NCBI RefSeq assembly: GCF_004745485.1
Contig: NZ_RHFG01000002.1
Coordinates: 248,001 to 312,000, forward strand
Reading direction: 5' to 3'
Source of the DNA: Brevibacterium sp. S22
GTDB taxonomy: Bacteria > Actinomycetota > Actinomycetes > Actinomycetales > Brevibacteriaceae
Length of the DNA: 64,000 bases
Part shown: in pieces, positions 1 through 9,011 of the stretch
Numbering within the stretch: position 1 is the stretch's first letter
Layout of the letters: the number at the start of each line of letters is the position of its first letter
The notes under the pieces: generated by a model
Told to the model about the DNA's origin: nothing
What the model saw: the letters and a program-made list of their open reading frames with translations, nothing else
Database searches by the model: none
Made by a program: the position numbers and the translations under genes

Positions 1-61
1 GTATAACTTGCGGCTTGTGGATTGGTGAAACTTGGGGGCGAAGAAAGCCCGGTGAATGCCG

Positions 62-121
62 ATTGTCTGGTCATTCCGCGGCGTTTCAGACGCCACAAGC
101 GCCGCGGAATGACCAGACAAT
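62..121 (-). terminator. Perfect long hairpin downstream of crgA
   Basis: Arms at 62-83 and 100-121 are exact reverse complements (22 bp) around a 16-nt loop. The hairpin lies just past the stop codon of crgA, which reads leftwards, so it probably ends that transcript or protects its 3' end. There is no long T run, so it would be a stem-driven terminator as is common in actinobacteria. The arms are unusually long and perfect, so a mobile palindromic repeat is also possible. The remaining bases before position 135 show nothing else recognisable. Confidence 0.7.
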
Positions 122-134
122 AGAGGTGAGTGTG

Positions 135-839
135 CTATCGCCAGCGTGTGGACATGATCAGACCCGCCACGAAGAAGGCGAAGCCGATGAGGATGTTCCA
201 GTTGCCCCACGCTTCGACGGGAAAAGCGCCCTGGGTGATGTAGAAGGTGACGAGCCAGATCAGGCCGACGAGCAGCAGGCCGATGAGGACCGGCAGGAAC
301 CAGCTCGGGTTCGGCTTGACCGTCTGCTGACCCGAGGTCGACGTGTAGCTCGCGGTCTTACGCCCCTGGGGGCGTTTGGCCGGATTGCCCGAACGCGACG
401 TGCGCTTGGCCGTCGACCCCTTCGAGCCGGCGGCCTTGGAAGCCGACGTCTTCGACGACTTCGCATCCTTGGACGACTTCCCGTCCTTGACTGACTTCTC
501 GTCCTCGGCCGACTCTGACTTCTTGTCCTTCGACGTCGTGGCCTTCTTCCCGGCGGCTGCAGTCTCGGAGGTCTTAGCAGAAGTCTTGTCTGAGGCCTTC
601 TCGTCCGACTCCTCGTCCGCGGCTTCGTCCGTCATATCGTCGGCAGCAGCGTCGGAGGCGTCCGAATCGGTGTCTGCAACATCAGCGACATCAGCATCGG
701 CGACATCGGTGTGAAGCGATTCGGTCTCGAGTTCCTCGACCTCGGTCGTCTCGACCTCTGCGGCGGAATCGGCCTGCTTCGCCTTGGCCGCCGACGAAGT
801 GCGAGAAGTGCGCTGGGGGCGTCCTTTGGACTTGGCCAC
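135..839 (-). CDS. crgA: Cell division protein CrgA with long acidic/Lys-rich N-terminal extension
   Basis: CrgA is a small actinobacterial membrane protein that works with FtsZ, FtsI and the septation machinery. The last 60 or so residues are the CrgA core: a KPNPSWF entry, a first membrane helix (LIGLLLVGLIWLVTFYI), a short GNWN-containing loop and a second helix ending STRWR. The start chosen is GTG at 839, preceded by AAAGGAG with good spacing; the frame stays open 30 codons upstream but without a comparable ribosome site. The protein is 234 residues, whereas the family is usually about 80-100. The extra 165 residues are first Asp/Glu/Ala-rich and then Lys/Ser-rich, so they are predicted disordered and cytoplasmic. 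It diverges from the sortase gene. The CrgA assignment is firm; the role of the extension is unknown. Confidence 0.9.
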   Translation of the reverse strand: MAKSKGRPQRTSRTSSAAKAKQADSAAEVETTEVEELETESLHTDVADADVADVADTDSDASDAAADDMTDEAADEESDEKASDKTSAKTSETAAAGKKATTSKDKKSESAEDEKSVKDGKSSKDAKSSKTSASKAAGSKGSTAKRTSRSGNPAKRPQGRKTASYTSTSGQQTVKPNPSWFLPVLIGLLLVGLIWLVTFYITQGAFPVEAWGNWNILIGFAFFVAGLIMSTRWR

Positions 840-1067
840 AAGTACTCCTTTGTCGGCCGACCGCCGGTGGGGTCGCCGAATGAATGGTTGGGGACGATCG
901 CAGACCAGTCTACTCGCGGCGGGGGTCACAGTGAAAAACTCCGACTACCCTGAAAGCGTTCCGAGCGCGCCACGAACGATGATTCTCATAGGATAAAGTG
1001 CATAGGGGTGTCCCGCCTGTCTCACGGACGGCCCCGACAATGCAGTGACAGTCACGGAGCAGAAGTG

Positions 1068-2150
1068 GTGAATAGTTCCTCCTCGGGTAACGAGCCGGGC
1101 GTGAATCCGCCCTCGCGACCCACTATCCGTCCTGCTCAGAGACGGATGCCCCCCTCCCATTCCGCTGATCAGCATGTCGGGCACTCCGGCGGCCAGTCCG
1201 CAGACGGCTTCGATGCCGCAGATGAACAGGCTCTGCCGAGCCGCCGCGAGCTGCGGCGCAGGGAAGCCGAAGCCGCCGCGGCCCAGGGTGAGCCGACGGC
1301 CGTCTACTCCGATGCCCCACCCGTCTATCAGGCGCCCCCGCACAACCACCTCGGCGAGGACGGATCTCAGGGTCGCACTGGAGGTCAGCGACGTCGCCAG
1401 CCCGCGCAGCGGGAACCGCTCGGTCCGATCCGCGGCACCGTGCGGACCTTCGGCGAACTGTGCATCACAGCCGGTCTCATCCTCATCCTCTTCGTCGTCT
1501 GGCAGCTGTGGTGGACGGACATCCAGGCCAATCGCGACAACGAAGTGCTCGCCGACGAACTCACCCAGGACTGGGCCAACCAGGACCCGAACGAACTGCC
1601 CGACGATCCGGACGAACCCGTCGTCGCCGACCCGGTGGACAAGAACAGTGCCTTCGGGATCTTCTACATCCCGCGCTTCGGCGACGACTACTACCGCACC
1701 GTCGCCGAGGGTGTCGACCTCGAACCCGTGCTCAACCGGATGGGCGTCGGCCGCTACCCGAACTCGGCGATGCCGGGCGAGGTCGGGAACTTCTCCATCG
1801 CCGGTCACCGCGTGACCTACGGCAAGCCGCTCAACCAGATCGCGAACCTGCGCCCGGGCGATGAGATCATCGTCCAGACGAAGGACGGCTTCTACACCTA
1901 CACCTTCCGCAACTTCGACATCATCCTCCCCGATGCCGTCGAAGTGCTCTCACCGGTGCCGGACGAACCTGACTTCAAGGGCAAGGATCGGATCCTGACG
2001 ATGACGGCATGCAACCCGATGTTCTCGGCCCGGGAACGCTACGTCGCCTACGCCGAACTCACCGACTGGACGCCCGCGAGCGACGGCGCCCCGGACAATA
2101 TCAAGGACTCGAAGGCTTACGACAAGGTCAGCAAGGACGGTGGTGCCTGA
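1068..2150 (+). CDS. Class E sortase
   Basis: Sortases are membrane cysteine transpeptidases that attach surface proteins to the cell wall. From the start used here the protein has 360 residues: a Pro/Arg-rich cytoplasmic region, one membrane helix at about 129-150, then the sortase beta-barrel. The catalytic triad is visible: His247 in IAGHRVTYG, Cys315 in TMTACNP and an Arg in SARERYV (322 or 324). GTG at 1068 has GGAG 8 nt upstream; the adjacent GTG at 1065 or an upstream ATG at 1008 are possible alternatives. Class E sortases in actinobacteria often sit beside trpG and the pknB cluster, as here. No LPXTG-type substrate gene is seen in the window. Confidence 0.9.
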   Translation: MNSSSSGNEPGVNPPSRPTIRPAQRRMPPSHSADQHVGHSGGQSADGFDAADEQALPSRRELRRREAEAAAAQGEPTAVYSDAPPVYQAPPHNHLGEDGSQGRTGGQRRRQPAQREPLGPIRGTVRTFGELCITAGLILILFVVWQLWWTDIQANRDNEVLADELTQDWANQDPNELPDDPDEPVVADPVDKNSAFGIFYIPRFGDDYYRTVAEGVDLEPVLNRMGVGRYPNSAMPGEVGNFSIAGHRVTYGKPLNQIANLRPGDEIIVQTKDGFYTYTFRNFDIILPDAVEVLSPVPDEPDFKGKDRILTMTACNPMFSARERYVAYAELTDWTPASDGAPDNIKDSKAYDKVSKDGGA

Positions 2151-2151
2151 C

Positions 2152-2322
2152 ATGTACGCATTCATCTGGCGACTGCTTCCCGGCAACTGGTTCGTCAAGC
2201 TCATCTTCGCCCTCATCCTCATCGCGGCGGTCGTCCTCCTGCTCATGCAGTACGTCTTCCCCGTGATCGCCCCCTACATGCCCTTCAACAACGCAACCGT
2301 CACAGATGGTGGTGGACAATGA
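2152..2322 (+). CDS. Small single-pass membrane protein between sortase and trpG
   Basis: This is a 56-residue protein with one strongly hydrophobic helix (about residues 12-35) and a short polar tail. The ATG at 2152 lies one base after the sortase stop and is preceded by AAGGACGG; in-frame GTG codons at 2140 and 2143 are alternatives. Its stop overlaps the start of the next gene by 4 nt (ATGA), so the three genes are probably translated together. No function can be read from the sequence. Its position suggests a small conserved membrane partner of the sortase or the neighbouring division cluster, but that is inference. Confidence 0.7.
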   Translation: MYAFIWRLLPGNWFVKLIFALILIAAVVLLLMQYVFPVIAPYMPFNNATVTDGGGQ

Positions 2323-2963
2323 CCAAGATCCTCGTCATCGACAACTACGACAGCTTCGTCTACACGCTCGTGGCCTATCTGCGTGAGCTCGGCGCGGACG
2401 TCGACGTCGTCCGCAACGACGACATCCCCGCCGAGGCGGTCCCCGACAAGGTCGGCGCCTATGACGGCGTCCTCCTGTCCCCGGGCCCCGGTGTGCCCGC
2501 CGAATCCGGTGTCTGCCCGACCCTGCTGTCCTGGGCGGAGGCAACTGGTATGCCCGTGTTCGGCGTGTGCTTGGGCCATCAGGCCCTCGGTGAGGTGTTC
2601 GGCGCCGAGGTGACCCATTCTCCCGTGCTCATGCATGGCAAGACCTCGGTCATCACCCACGACGGCGAAGGCATCTTCTTCGGCTGCCCGAGTCCGCTGA
2701 CCGTCACTCGCTACCATTCCCTGGCGATCGTCGACGAGACCCTCGACCTCGAGAAGTTCACCGTCACCGCCCGCACCGAGGACGGTATCGTCATGGCCAT
2801 CGAACATCGTGAGAAGCCGCTGTTCGGCGTCCAGTTCCACCCCGAATCCGTGCTCACCGAATGCGGTTACCTCATGCTCGGCAACTGGCTCGAGGTGTGC
2901 GGGCTGACCGGTGCTGCCGAAGCAGCGGCCGGCATGTCCCCGCTGGCGACCGCGATCGCCTGA
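2319..2963 (+). CDS. trpG: Anthranilate/aminodeoxychorismate synthase glutamine amidotransferase component
   Basis: A class I glutamine amidotransferase of 214 residues, the normal size for TrpG/PabA. It hydrolyses glutamine and passes ammonia to a chorismate-using partner (TrpE or PabB) for tryptophan or folate synthesis. Visible motifs are the N-terminal LVIDNYDSF, the oxyanion strand LSPGPG, nucleophile Cys84 in GVCLGHQ, and His174 and Glu176 in FHPES. The start overlaps the preceding stop as ATGA. A lone copy beside pknB is common in actinobacteria and often serves both pathways, so pabA is an equally valid symbol. The partner gene is not in the window. Confidence 0.92.
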   Translation: MTKILVIDNYDSFVYTLVAYLRELGADVDVVRNDDIPAEAVPDKVGAYDGVLLSPGPGVPAESGVCPTLLSWAEATGMPVFGVCLGHQALGEVFGAEVTHSPVLMHGKTSVITHDGEGIFFGCPSPLTVTRYHSLAIVDETLDLEKFTVTARTEDGIVMAIEHREKPLFGVQFHPESVLTECGYLMLGNWLEVCGLTGAAEAAAGMSPLATAIA

Positions 2964-3121
2964 GAATTCCCGCCGATCCCTGTTCTCAGGGTTCTCGCCG
3001 AGGTGGCCGATCGTTATGATCGTGAGCACAGTGATCCCTGTGCGCAGACGATTCGAATATGCGCTGGGGTCCGTGCACGTACACAGAGTCGCGCACGACT
3101 GACGAACAGGAGACAGCGACG

Positions 3122-3634
3122 ATGTCAGAACCGACCTATCTGCGCGAAGAACCGTTCACCGAACTCACCGTGATCGAAGTCCCAGCCATACCGGCAGCGG
3201 TCGTCGAGGCCCGCGAAATGCACATGGCCGAACTGCCCGCCCTGTTCGACGAAACGTTCTCCGGACTCTTCCCCGTCCTCTCCGATGCCGGACTCGAACC
3301 CGCGGGCCCGGCGTTCGCCCTCTACACCCGGCAGCCGAGCGAAACGGTGGATCTGCAGGTGGGGATCCCCACCTCGGCGGGGCTGACGAACGCCGCCCCG
3401 ATCGCGGGCGGACACATCGTCATCCCCGCGGAGCTGCCCGGCGGATCCATGGCCGTGCGCAGCCACCTCGGCGGGTATGACGGACTCGGGGAATCCTGGG
3501 CGCAGCTGCTCAAAGATGCGGTGGCGGCCGGGCACCGTCCGGGGCTGCCGTTCATCGAGCTCTATGTCACCGACCCCACCCCCGAGGCGGATCCCGCGGA
3601 TATGCGCACCGACCTGTTCCTCACCTTGGACTGA
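3122..3634 (+). CDS. GyrI-like effector-binding domain protein
   Basis: A soluble stand-alone protein of 170 residues. Features such as the opening beta strand, FALYTRQPSETVDLQVGIP in the middle and HLGGYDGLGESWAQL near residue 120 resemble the GyrI/AraC effector-binding fold (SHV repeat). Such single-domain proteins bind small molecules; some hydrolyse cyclopropanoid toxins. The start is the ATG at 3122, with AGGAG 10 nt upstream; the reading frame continues upstream without support. It has no DNA-binding domain and does not overlap trpG. Its ligand cannot be inferred. Confidence 0.72.
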   Translation: MSEPTYLREEPFTELTVIEVPAIPAAVVEAREMHMAELPALFDETFSGLFPVLSDAGLEPAGPAFALYTRQPSETVDLQVGIPTSAGLTNAAPIAGGHIVIPAELPGGSMAVRSHLGGYDGLGESWAQLLKDAVAAGHRPGLPFIELYVTDPTPEADPADMRTDLFLTLD

Positions 3635-3650
3635 GTCTCGGAGGAGACGC

Positions 3651-3689
3651 ACAGAGGCCGGGCCAGTCGATGACTGACCCGGCCTCTGT
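3651..3689. terminator. Bidirectional terminator between convergent genes
   Basis: Arms 3651-3668 and 3672-3689 pair over 18 positions with one mismatch around a 3-nt loop. The hairpin lies between the 3' end of the GyrI-like gene and the 3' end of pknB, so it can terminate both transcripts. Confidence 0.85.
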
Positions 3690-3705
3690 CCGTCCGCTGT
3701 GCAGA

Positions 3706-5586
3706 TCAGTTGCCGATGATGCCTTCGGACCAATCGTCGAAGAGCCCTCCGCCCATCGAATCCTTGTCCTTGTCCTTGTCCTTGTCGTCTTCGTCCCCGT
3801 CGTCATCGTCGCCGGGAGCGGTCGGGATGCCACCGGGGATCGAGGGCACCGACGGGGAAGGCTCCGGCGGCTTCTTGGCCACCTTCACTGTGATCTCCGT
3901 GCCCTGCTTGACCTCGCTGCCGCCGGTCGCTGACTGTTCGAAGACCTTCTTCTCGTCGTGCTCGTCGGTCTCGACCTCTTCGGTCTTGCACTTCAGCTGG
4001 TACTCATCGCCCTCGAGGGTCTTGCAGGCCTCCTCGGCGGACTGACCGGTGACATCCGGGACCTCGACCATGCCCGAGGAAACGACGAGATCGACATTCG
4101 AATCGACATCGACTTCCTGACCGTCACCGGGCTTGGTCTCGATGACCACGCCCTTCTCCACATCCGGAGAGTTCTGCGAGATGTGGGTGCCGGCCTGCAG
4201 CTTCGCATCGTTGATGATCTTCCGTGCATCCTCCTCGGTCTTGCCGGAGACGTCGGGAACCTTCACGGATTCGGGGCCGGAGGAGACGATGAGTTTGACG
4301 ATGCTGTCCTTGTCGATCCTCTGACCGCCGGGAGGATCGGTCTCGATCGCCTTGCCTTCGTCGACCTCGGCGCTGTATTTCTCGTCCGTGTCGACCCTCA
4401 GCCCCTGTTGGATGAGTGCGGCCTCGGCTTCGTCGGCGTCCATGCCCGCCACATTCGTGACCTCGACCTGGGCGATCGGTTCGGGCTTGTTGATCTCATA
4501 CACCCACAGAGCCACGGCGGCCAAGGCGAGGAGGACGAAGATGCTGCCGATCCAGATCCAGGCGCGGGATCGCTTCTGCGGCGGTCTCTCCTCCTGGTTG
4601 GTCATGATCGTCGACATCGGCCCGGTCTCGGGAGTCGCCTCGGCGTCGGCGGCATGAGCCATCGGAGCGGTCATGGGCGGGGCCATCATCGGATACGCCT
4701 GCGTGGCCTCGACGTCGTCCTCGAAGCTCATGGGACGGCCGTCGCGGGCGGCGAGCACGTCCTCACGGAACGTGTAGGCATCCTGGTAGCGGGAGTCGCG
4801 GTCCTTGAGCAGCGCATGCAGGACGAGGCGATCGACGGCCGGCGGGATGTTCGAATTGTAGAAGCTCGGCGGCTGCGGGGTCTCCCCGACGTGCTGGTAG
4901 GCCACGGCCAGCTGGGAGTCGCCTACGAACGGGGGTCGACCGGCGAGCAGCTCGTAGAGCAGGCAGGCGGTCGAATACAGGTCGGAGCGGGCGTCGACGA
5001 CCTCGCCGCGGGCCTGTTCGGGGGACAGATACTGGGCGGTGCCGACCACCGACTGGGTCTGCGTCAGCCCCGAATTGTCCTTCAGCGCTCGAGCGATGCC
5101 GAAGTCCATGACCTTGATATCGCCCTCGGGGGTGAGCATGACGTTCGCGGGTTTGATGTCGCGGTGGACGATGCCGTTGCGGTGGGAGTACTCGAGCGGA
5201 GCGAGGACTCCGGCGATGACGTTGAGCGCCTCGTCGACGGTGAGAGTGCCGTGCTCATTGAGCACTTCGCGCAGGGTCTGACCCTCGACGTATTCCATGA
5301 CGATGAAGGGCACGGACACCGACGAACCGCCGGATTCGACGAACTCCTCTTCGCCCGAATCGTAGACGGAGACGATTCCGGGATGGTTGAGGCCGGCTGC
5401 GGACTGGGCCTCACGCTTGAGCCGAGTATGGAACGAAGGATCGCGGGCGAGATCGGAGCGCAGAAGCTTGATGGCCACGCGACGTCCGAGGCGGTTGTCG
5501 ACGCCCTCATGCACTTCTGCCATGCCCCCACGGCCGAGGAGCGCACGAACTTCGTAACGCCCCGACAGCACCTTGGGTTCACTCAT
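3706..5586 (-). CDS. pknB: Serine/threonine protein kinase PknB with three PASTA repeats
   Basis: A transmembrane kinase of 626 residues that senses cell-wall fragments and controls growth and peptidoglycan synthesis. The kinase domain (about 10-280) has the glycine loop GRGGMAEV, Lys40, HRD at 141-143, DFG at 161-163 and a Thr-rich activation loop (TQTQSVVGT). A juxtamembrane linker leads to one helix at about 342-364. Outside are three PASTA repeats (about 372-580), each with a PDV/DPPGG-like pattern; mycobacterial PknB has four. The tail is Pro- and then Asp/Lys-rich. ATG at 5586 opens the protein. It lies 162 bp after pknA rather than overlapping it, so it may have its own promoter as well as readthrough. 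Confidence 0.95.
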   Translation of the reverse strand: MSEPKVLSGRYEVRALLGRGGMAEVHEGVDNRLGRRVAIKLLRSDLARDPSFHTRLKREAQSAAGLNHPGIVSVYDSGEEEFVESGGSSVSVPFIVMEYVEGQTLREVLNEHGTLTVDEALNVIAGVLAPLEYSHRNGIVHRDIKPANVMLTPEGDIKVMDFGIARALKDNSGLTQTQSVVGTAQYLSPEQARGEVVDARSDLYSTACLLYELLAGRPPFVGDSQLAVAYQHVGETPQPPSFYNSNIPPAVDRLVLHALLKDRDSRYQDAYTFREDVLAARDGRPMSFEDDVEATQAYPMMAPPMTAPMAHAADAEATPETGPMSTIMTNQEERPPQKRSRAWIWIGSIFVLLALAAVALWVYEINKPEPIAQVEVTNVAGMDADEAEAALIQQGLRVDTDEKYSAEVDEGKAIETDPPGGQRIDKDSIVKLIVSSGPESVKVPDVSGKTEEDARKIINDAKLQAGTHISQNSPDVEKGVVIETKPGDGQEVDVDSNVDLVVSSGMVEVPDVTGQSAEEACKTLEGDEYQLKCKTEEVETDEHDEKKVFEQSATGGSEVKQGTEITVKVAKKPPEPSPSVPSIPGGIPTAPGDDDDGDEDDKDKDKDKDSMGGGLFDDWSEGIIGN

Positions 5587-5748
5587 GTATGTCCTCCGCT
5601 TGTCTCACCCGGTGTTCAGGCTTCATTCTCACCCGAACCGAGTCGAGTTCTCAGTATCTCAAACTCTTCGTTTCTCTTGATCGCTGCTCGATGTCATTCA
5701 ATGTCTGGTCATTGCCGTTGTTCTCGCTGTTCCCGTCGTCGGACGAAC

Positions 5749-7545
5749 TCAGTTGCCACTGTCCCCGGTCTCGCCTTCGTCCGAACCTGTACTGGTCGAT
5801 GAACCGGAGCCGTCCTGACCGCCGTCCTGACCGTCTTGGCCGTCCTGACCACCGTTCTGGTCGGCATCCTGTTCGCCGTTCTCCCCGCCGTTCGGCGAAC
5901 CGGACTGATTGTCGTCGCCGTTGTCGCCCCCGGACTGATCCGAGCCGGACGAGGAGTCCTGGTCAGAGCCTGTTCCGTTCTCGTCGGCATTCGAGTCGCT
6001 GCTGCTCGAGGAATTCGATGAACTCGAGGAACCGGAGTCCGAGTTCGTCTCGGAATCGTTGCCCAGCCCCGGGTCGGACCCGGAGTCCGAGGCCGGCTCT
6101 TCCGGCTCGTCGGCGGGTCCGGCGGAGACGTAGAGGGTCACAGTGTCGCCTTCTTCGAAGGTGTATCCGTTGTCGCCCTCGCCGACGTCGGCGACGGTTC
6201 CGGCGGCACGATCCGAGTTGATATCGGTGGTCTCGACTTCCAGTCCCTTGTTCTCGAGGTTCTGCGTCGCCGAGGATTCGCTGAGTCCGATGTAATCGTT
6301 CTTGTCGATCTCGATCGTCTTTGCCGCCTCCGAGGTGGGTGCCGATGTGGACGGCTCCGGTTCGGGTTCGGCATTGCCGCCGCCGAGGAAGAACCACAGC
6401 AGGGAACCGACGGCCAGGAGCGCGACGATCGCGAGGATCCAGATGAGGACACGGCCCTTGTTCGACTGCTTGTCCTTCTCCGGGTCCTGATTCTGCGGAT
6501 CGTCGGGGTCGAACTGATCCGTGTTCGCCGCGGCATCCGCCGCACCTGCGCCGACGAGTCCGGCGCCGGCACCATTGGGGTAGACCTGGGTGGCGTCATT
6601 CGAGGAGGTGACGGGGATGGCCTTCGTCGTGGCCACCGGCTCCGGGTTGTTGAAGACCTGGGTCAGCGCTTCGGACGCGGCGGCACCGTGGCGCATCTGC
6701 GGCACGAGCTCCTCGGCTCCGGCGATGTCCCCGGCTGAGAGCGCCTCGGCGGCCTTGGCGACCTTGAAGGCCTCGGAGGGTCGGCGTTCGGGCTTCTTCT
6801 CCAATAGGCAGTCGACGAAGCGGCGCAGCGGCTCGGACACCGTGTCCGGCAGCGGCGGATGCTGCTGGTTGACCTGGGCGATGGCGATGGCCACCTGCGA
6901 GTCGCCGGTGAAGGGACGCTGACCAGCCAGGGCCTCATAGGCGATGATGCCCAGGGCGTAGAGGTCGGAACCGGGTCCCGAGCCCTTGCCGGTTGCCTGT
7001 TCGGGGGCGAGGTACTGGGCGGTGCCCATGACCTGCCCGGTCTTCGTCAGCGGAGCCTGGTCGGTGACGCGGGCGATGCCGAAGTCGGTGATCTTGACCC
7101 GGAAGTCGGGGGTCATGAGGATATTGCCGGGCTTGATGTCACGGTGGATGACACCCACCTTGTGCGCGGCACCGAGTGCGGCAGCGGCCTGGGTGACGAT
7201 CGAGAGCGTATCGGTCTCAGACAGGGGAGCGCTGCGTTCGATGATCGCAGACAGGGCCTCGCCGGGAACGTATTCCATCACGAGGTAGGGCGAACCCTGT
7301 TCATCACCGTAGTCGTAGACGCCGGCGATTCCCGGGTCGGAGACGCGGCCCATATTCTGCGCCTCGGCACGGAACCGGGCGAGGAATGTGGATTCGGAGA
7401 GGAACTCGTCCTTGAGGATCTTCGCCGCGACCTCACGGCCGAGCACGGAGTCCACACCCTTCCAGACCTCGCCCATGCCGCCGACGGCGATGCGGGAGGT
7501 GAGCTTGTACCGGTTGCCCAACAGGGTGCCTTCGACGGGTCTCAT
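5749..7545 (-). CDS. pknA: Serine/threonine protein kinase PknA with one PASTA domain and long Ser/Asn/Asp tail
   Basis: A membrane kinase of 598 residues paired with PknB. The kinase domain has VGGMGEV, Lys42, HRD at 134-136 and DFG at 154-156. A helix near 362-386 (VLIWILAIVALLAVG...) follows an Ala/Asp-rich linker. Outside there is one PASTA-like repeat (DYIGLSESSATQNLENKGL through TVTLYVSAGP), then about 120 residues made almost wholly of Ser, Asn, Asp, Gly, Gln and Glu. Mycobacterial PknA has no extracellular PASTA, so this is a variant architecture. The start overlaps the pbpA stop by 4 nt. Assignment as PknA rests on order (rodA-pbpA-pknA-pknB) and kinase sequence. Confidence 0.92.
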   Translation of the reverse strand: MRPVEGTLLGNRYKLTSRIAVGGMGEVWKGVDSVLGREVAAKILKDEFLSESTFLARFRAEAQNMGRVSDPGIAGVYDYGDEQGSPYLVMEYVPGEALSAIIERSAPLSETDTLSIVTQAAAALGAAHKVGVIHRDIKPGNILMTPDFRVKITDFGIARVTDQAPLTKTGQVMGTAQYLAPEQATGKGSGPGSDLYALGIIAYEALAGQRPFTGDSQVAIAIAQVNQQHPPLPDTVSEPLRRFVDCLLEKKPERRPSEAFKVAKAAEALSAGDIAGAEELVPQMRHGAAASEALTQVFNNPEPVATTKAIPVTSSNDATQVYPNGAGAGLVGAGAADAAANTDQFDPDDPQNQDPEKDKQSNKGRVLIWILAIVALLAVGSLLWFFLGGGNAEPEPEPSTSAPTSEAAKTIEIDKNDYIGLSESSATQNLENKGLEVETTDINSDRAAGTVADVGEGDNGYTFEEGDTVTLYVSAGPADEPEEPASDSGSDPGLGNDSETNSDSGSSSSSNSSSSSDSNADENGTGSDQDSSSGSDQSGGDNGDDNQSGSPNGGENGEQDADQNGGQDGQDGQDGGQDGSGSSTSTGSDEGETGDSGN

Positions 7546-9011
7546 TTCTCGACCACCGCTTCCATCATGTTCTTCGCGATCGGTCCTGCGACCGTCGCGC
7601 CATAAGCTTCATTGCCTGCGTTGCCGCCGTTCTCGACCACGACCGCGACCGCGACCTGCGGGTCGTCGGCCGGGGCGAAGGAGATGAACCATGCATGGGG
7701 CGCCGCACCCGTGGCGTGCTGGGCGGTGCCGGTCTTCGCCGCGACCTTCGTGTCGCCCATCTTCGCCACCGAGGCGGTGCCGTTCTCGACCACACCCGTC
7801 ATCATGTCGGTGAGCTTGTCCGCCGTATCCCCGGAGACGGGCCGCGAGAGCTGCTTCGGGCGGGTCTCGGTGATCGGTTCGAGGGTGTTCGCATTGAGCA
7901 CCCTGTCGACGAGCTGGGGTTTCATCATCTTTCCGCCGTTGGCGATTCCCGCGGTCATCATCGCCATCTGCAGCGGAGTCGAGCGGACCTCGTACTGGCC
8001 GAGCGAGGACTGAGCCAGCTGCGGCGGGTTGAGGTCGGAGGGGAACGAGGACGGGGTGACATTGAGTGGGATCTCGAGGTCGTCACCGAAGCCGAACTTC
8101 TCCGCCTGCTTCGCAACCGCGTCTTCCCCGAGGTCCATGCCCAGGGAGGCGAATGAGGTGTTGCAGGATTCGGCGAGGGAATCCGCCAGCGTCGGCTTGC
8201 CCCCATTGCGGCAGGCACCGGGATGCGAGTTGCCGATCGTCGACGTCGTCTGCGGCAGATCGAGGCTCGCGGGTCCGTTGAGCGTCGAATCCGGTTCGTA
8301 GTCCCCGGACTCCAGGGCGGCCGCTGCGACGAGGACCTTGAACGTCGATCCGGGCGGGTAGAGGTTGCCGCCGATCGCGCGGTTGTAGGCCGGTTTGCCG
8401 TCGGCGGCTTCGAGGTTCTTGAAGGCCTGGCTGGCTTCGGTGGTGTCGTGGCTGGCCAGGGCGTTCGGGTTCCAGCCCGGGGTCGAGGCCATGGCCAGGA
8501 TCTTTCCGGTCTTCGGGTCGAGAGCCACGGCTGCACCGTTCTGATTGCCCAGTCCGTCCCAGGCCGCCTGCTGCGCCTTCGGGTCGATCGTCATCTCCAC
8601 CGCGGCGCCGCGGGGCTGCTCACCGGTGAAGAAGCTGCCGACCTTGTCGTAGAACAAGGCGTCGGAATCGCCGGAGAGGTAGTCGCCGGCGGCGCGTTCC
8701 ATGCCCGAGGCGCCGGAGACGACCGAGTAGTACCCGGTCAGGGAGGCATAGGCGCGCGGATCGAGGTTGTCCGAGCCGTACTTGCGCTGGTACTTGTACT
8801 TATCGTCGACGGGTTCCGAATAGGCGATCGGGGTGCCGTCGACGAGGATCGGACCGCGATCACGGGCCAGCTGATCGAGGATCCGACGGTTGTTCAGCGG
8901 GTTGTTATTCAGCGAATCCGCGGTCATGTACTGGACCCAGCTCGTCGATCCGAACAGGAGCGCGAACATGACGAATCCGACGACGGCGATATGCGTCAGT
9001 GGCTTCTTCAT
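7542..9011 (-). CDS. pbpA: Penicillin-binding protein PbpA (class B transpeptidase)
   Basis: A monofunctional D,D-transpeptidase of 489 residues that cross-links peptidoglycan with the partner polymerase RodA encoded just upstream. An N-terminal membrane anchor (about 7-25) is followed by the dimerisation region and the transpeptidase domain. The three active-site motifs are present: STFK at 222-225 after PPG, SCN at 282-284 and KTG at 426-428. Size and order match PbpA of corynebacteria and mycobacteria. It overlaps both neighbours by 4 nt, so translation is coupled. No C-terminal PASTA domain is present. Confidence 0.95.
   Translation of the reverse strand: MKKPLTHIAVVGFVMFALLFGSTSWVQYMTADSLNNNPLNNRRILDQLARDRGPILVDGTPIAYSEPVDDKYKYQRKYGSDNLDPRAYASLTGYYSVVSGASGMERAAGDYLSGDSDALFYDKVGSFFTGEQPRGAAVEMTIDPKAQQAAWDGLGNQNGAAVALDPKTGKILAMASTPGWNPNALASHDTTEASQAFKNLEAADGKPAYNRAIGGNLYPPGSTFKVLVAAAALESGDYEPDSTLNGPASLDLPQTTSTIGNSHPGACRNGGKPTLADSLAESCNTSFASLGMDLGEDAVAKQAEKFGFGDDLEIPLNVTPSSFPSDLNPPQLAQSSLGQYEVRSTPLQMAMMTAGIANGGKMMKPQLVDRVLNANTLEPITETRPKQLSRPVSGDTADKLTDMMTGVVENGTASVAKMGDTKVAAKTGTAQHATGAAPHAWFISFAPADDPQVAVAVVVENGGNAGNEAYGATVAGPIAKNMMEAVVEK

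Noticed and set aside
3958..5802. 614-residue plus-strand ORF
   Set aside because: It is antisense to pknB, which has full kinase and PASTA motifs; the ORF is a high-GC shadow without ribosome site or family features.
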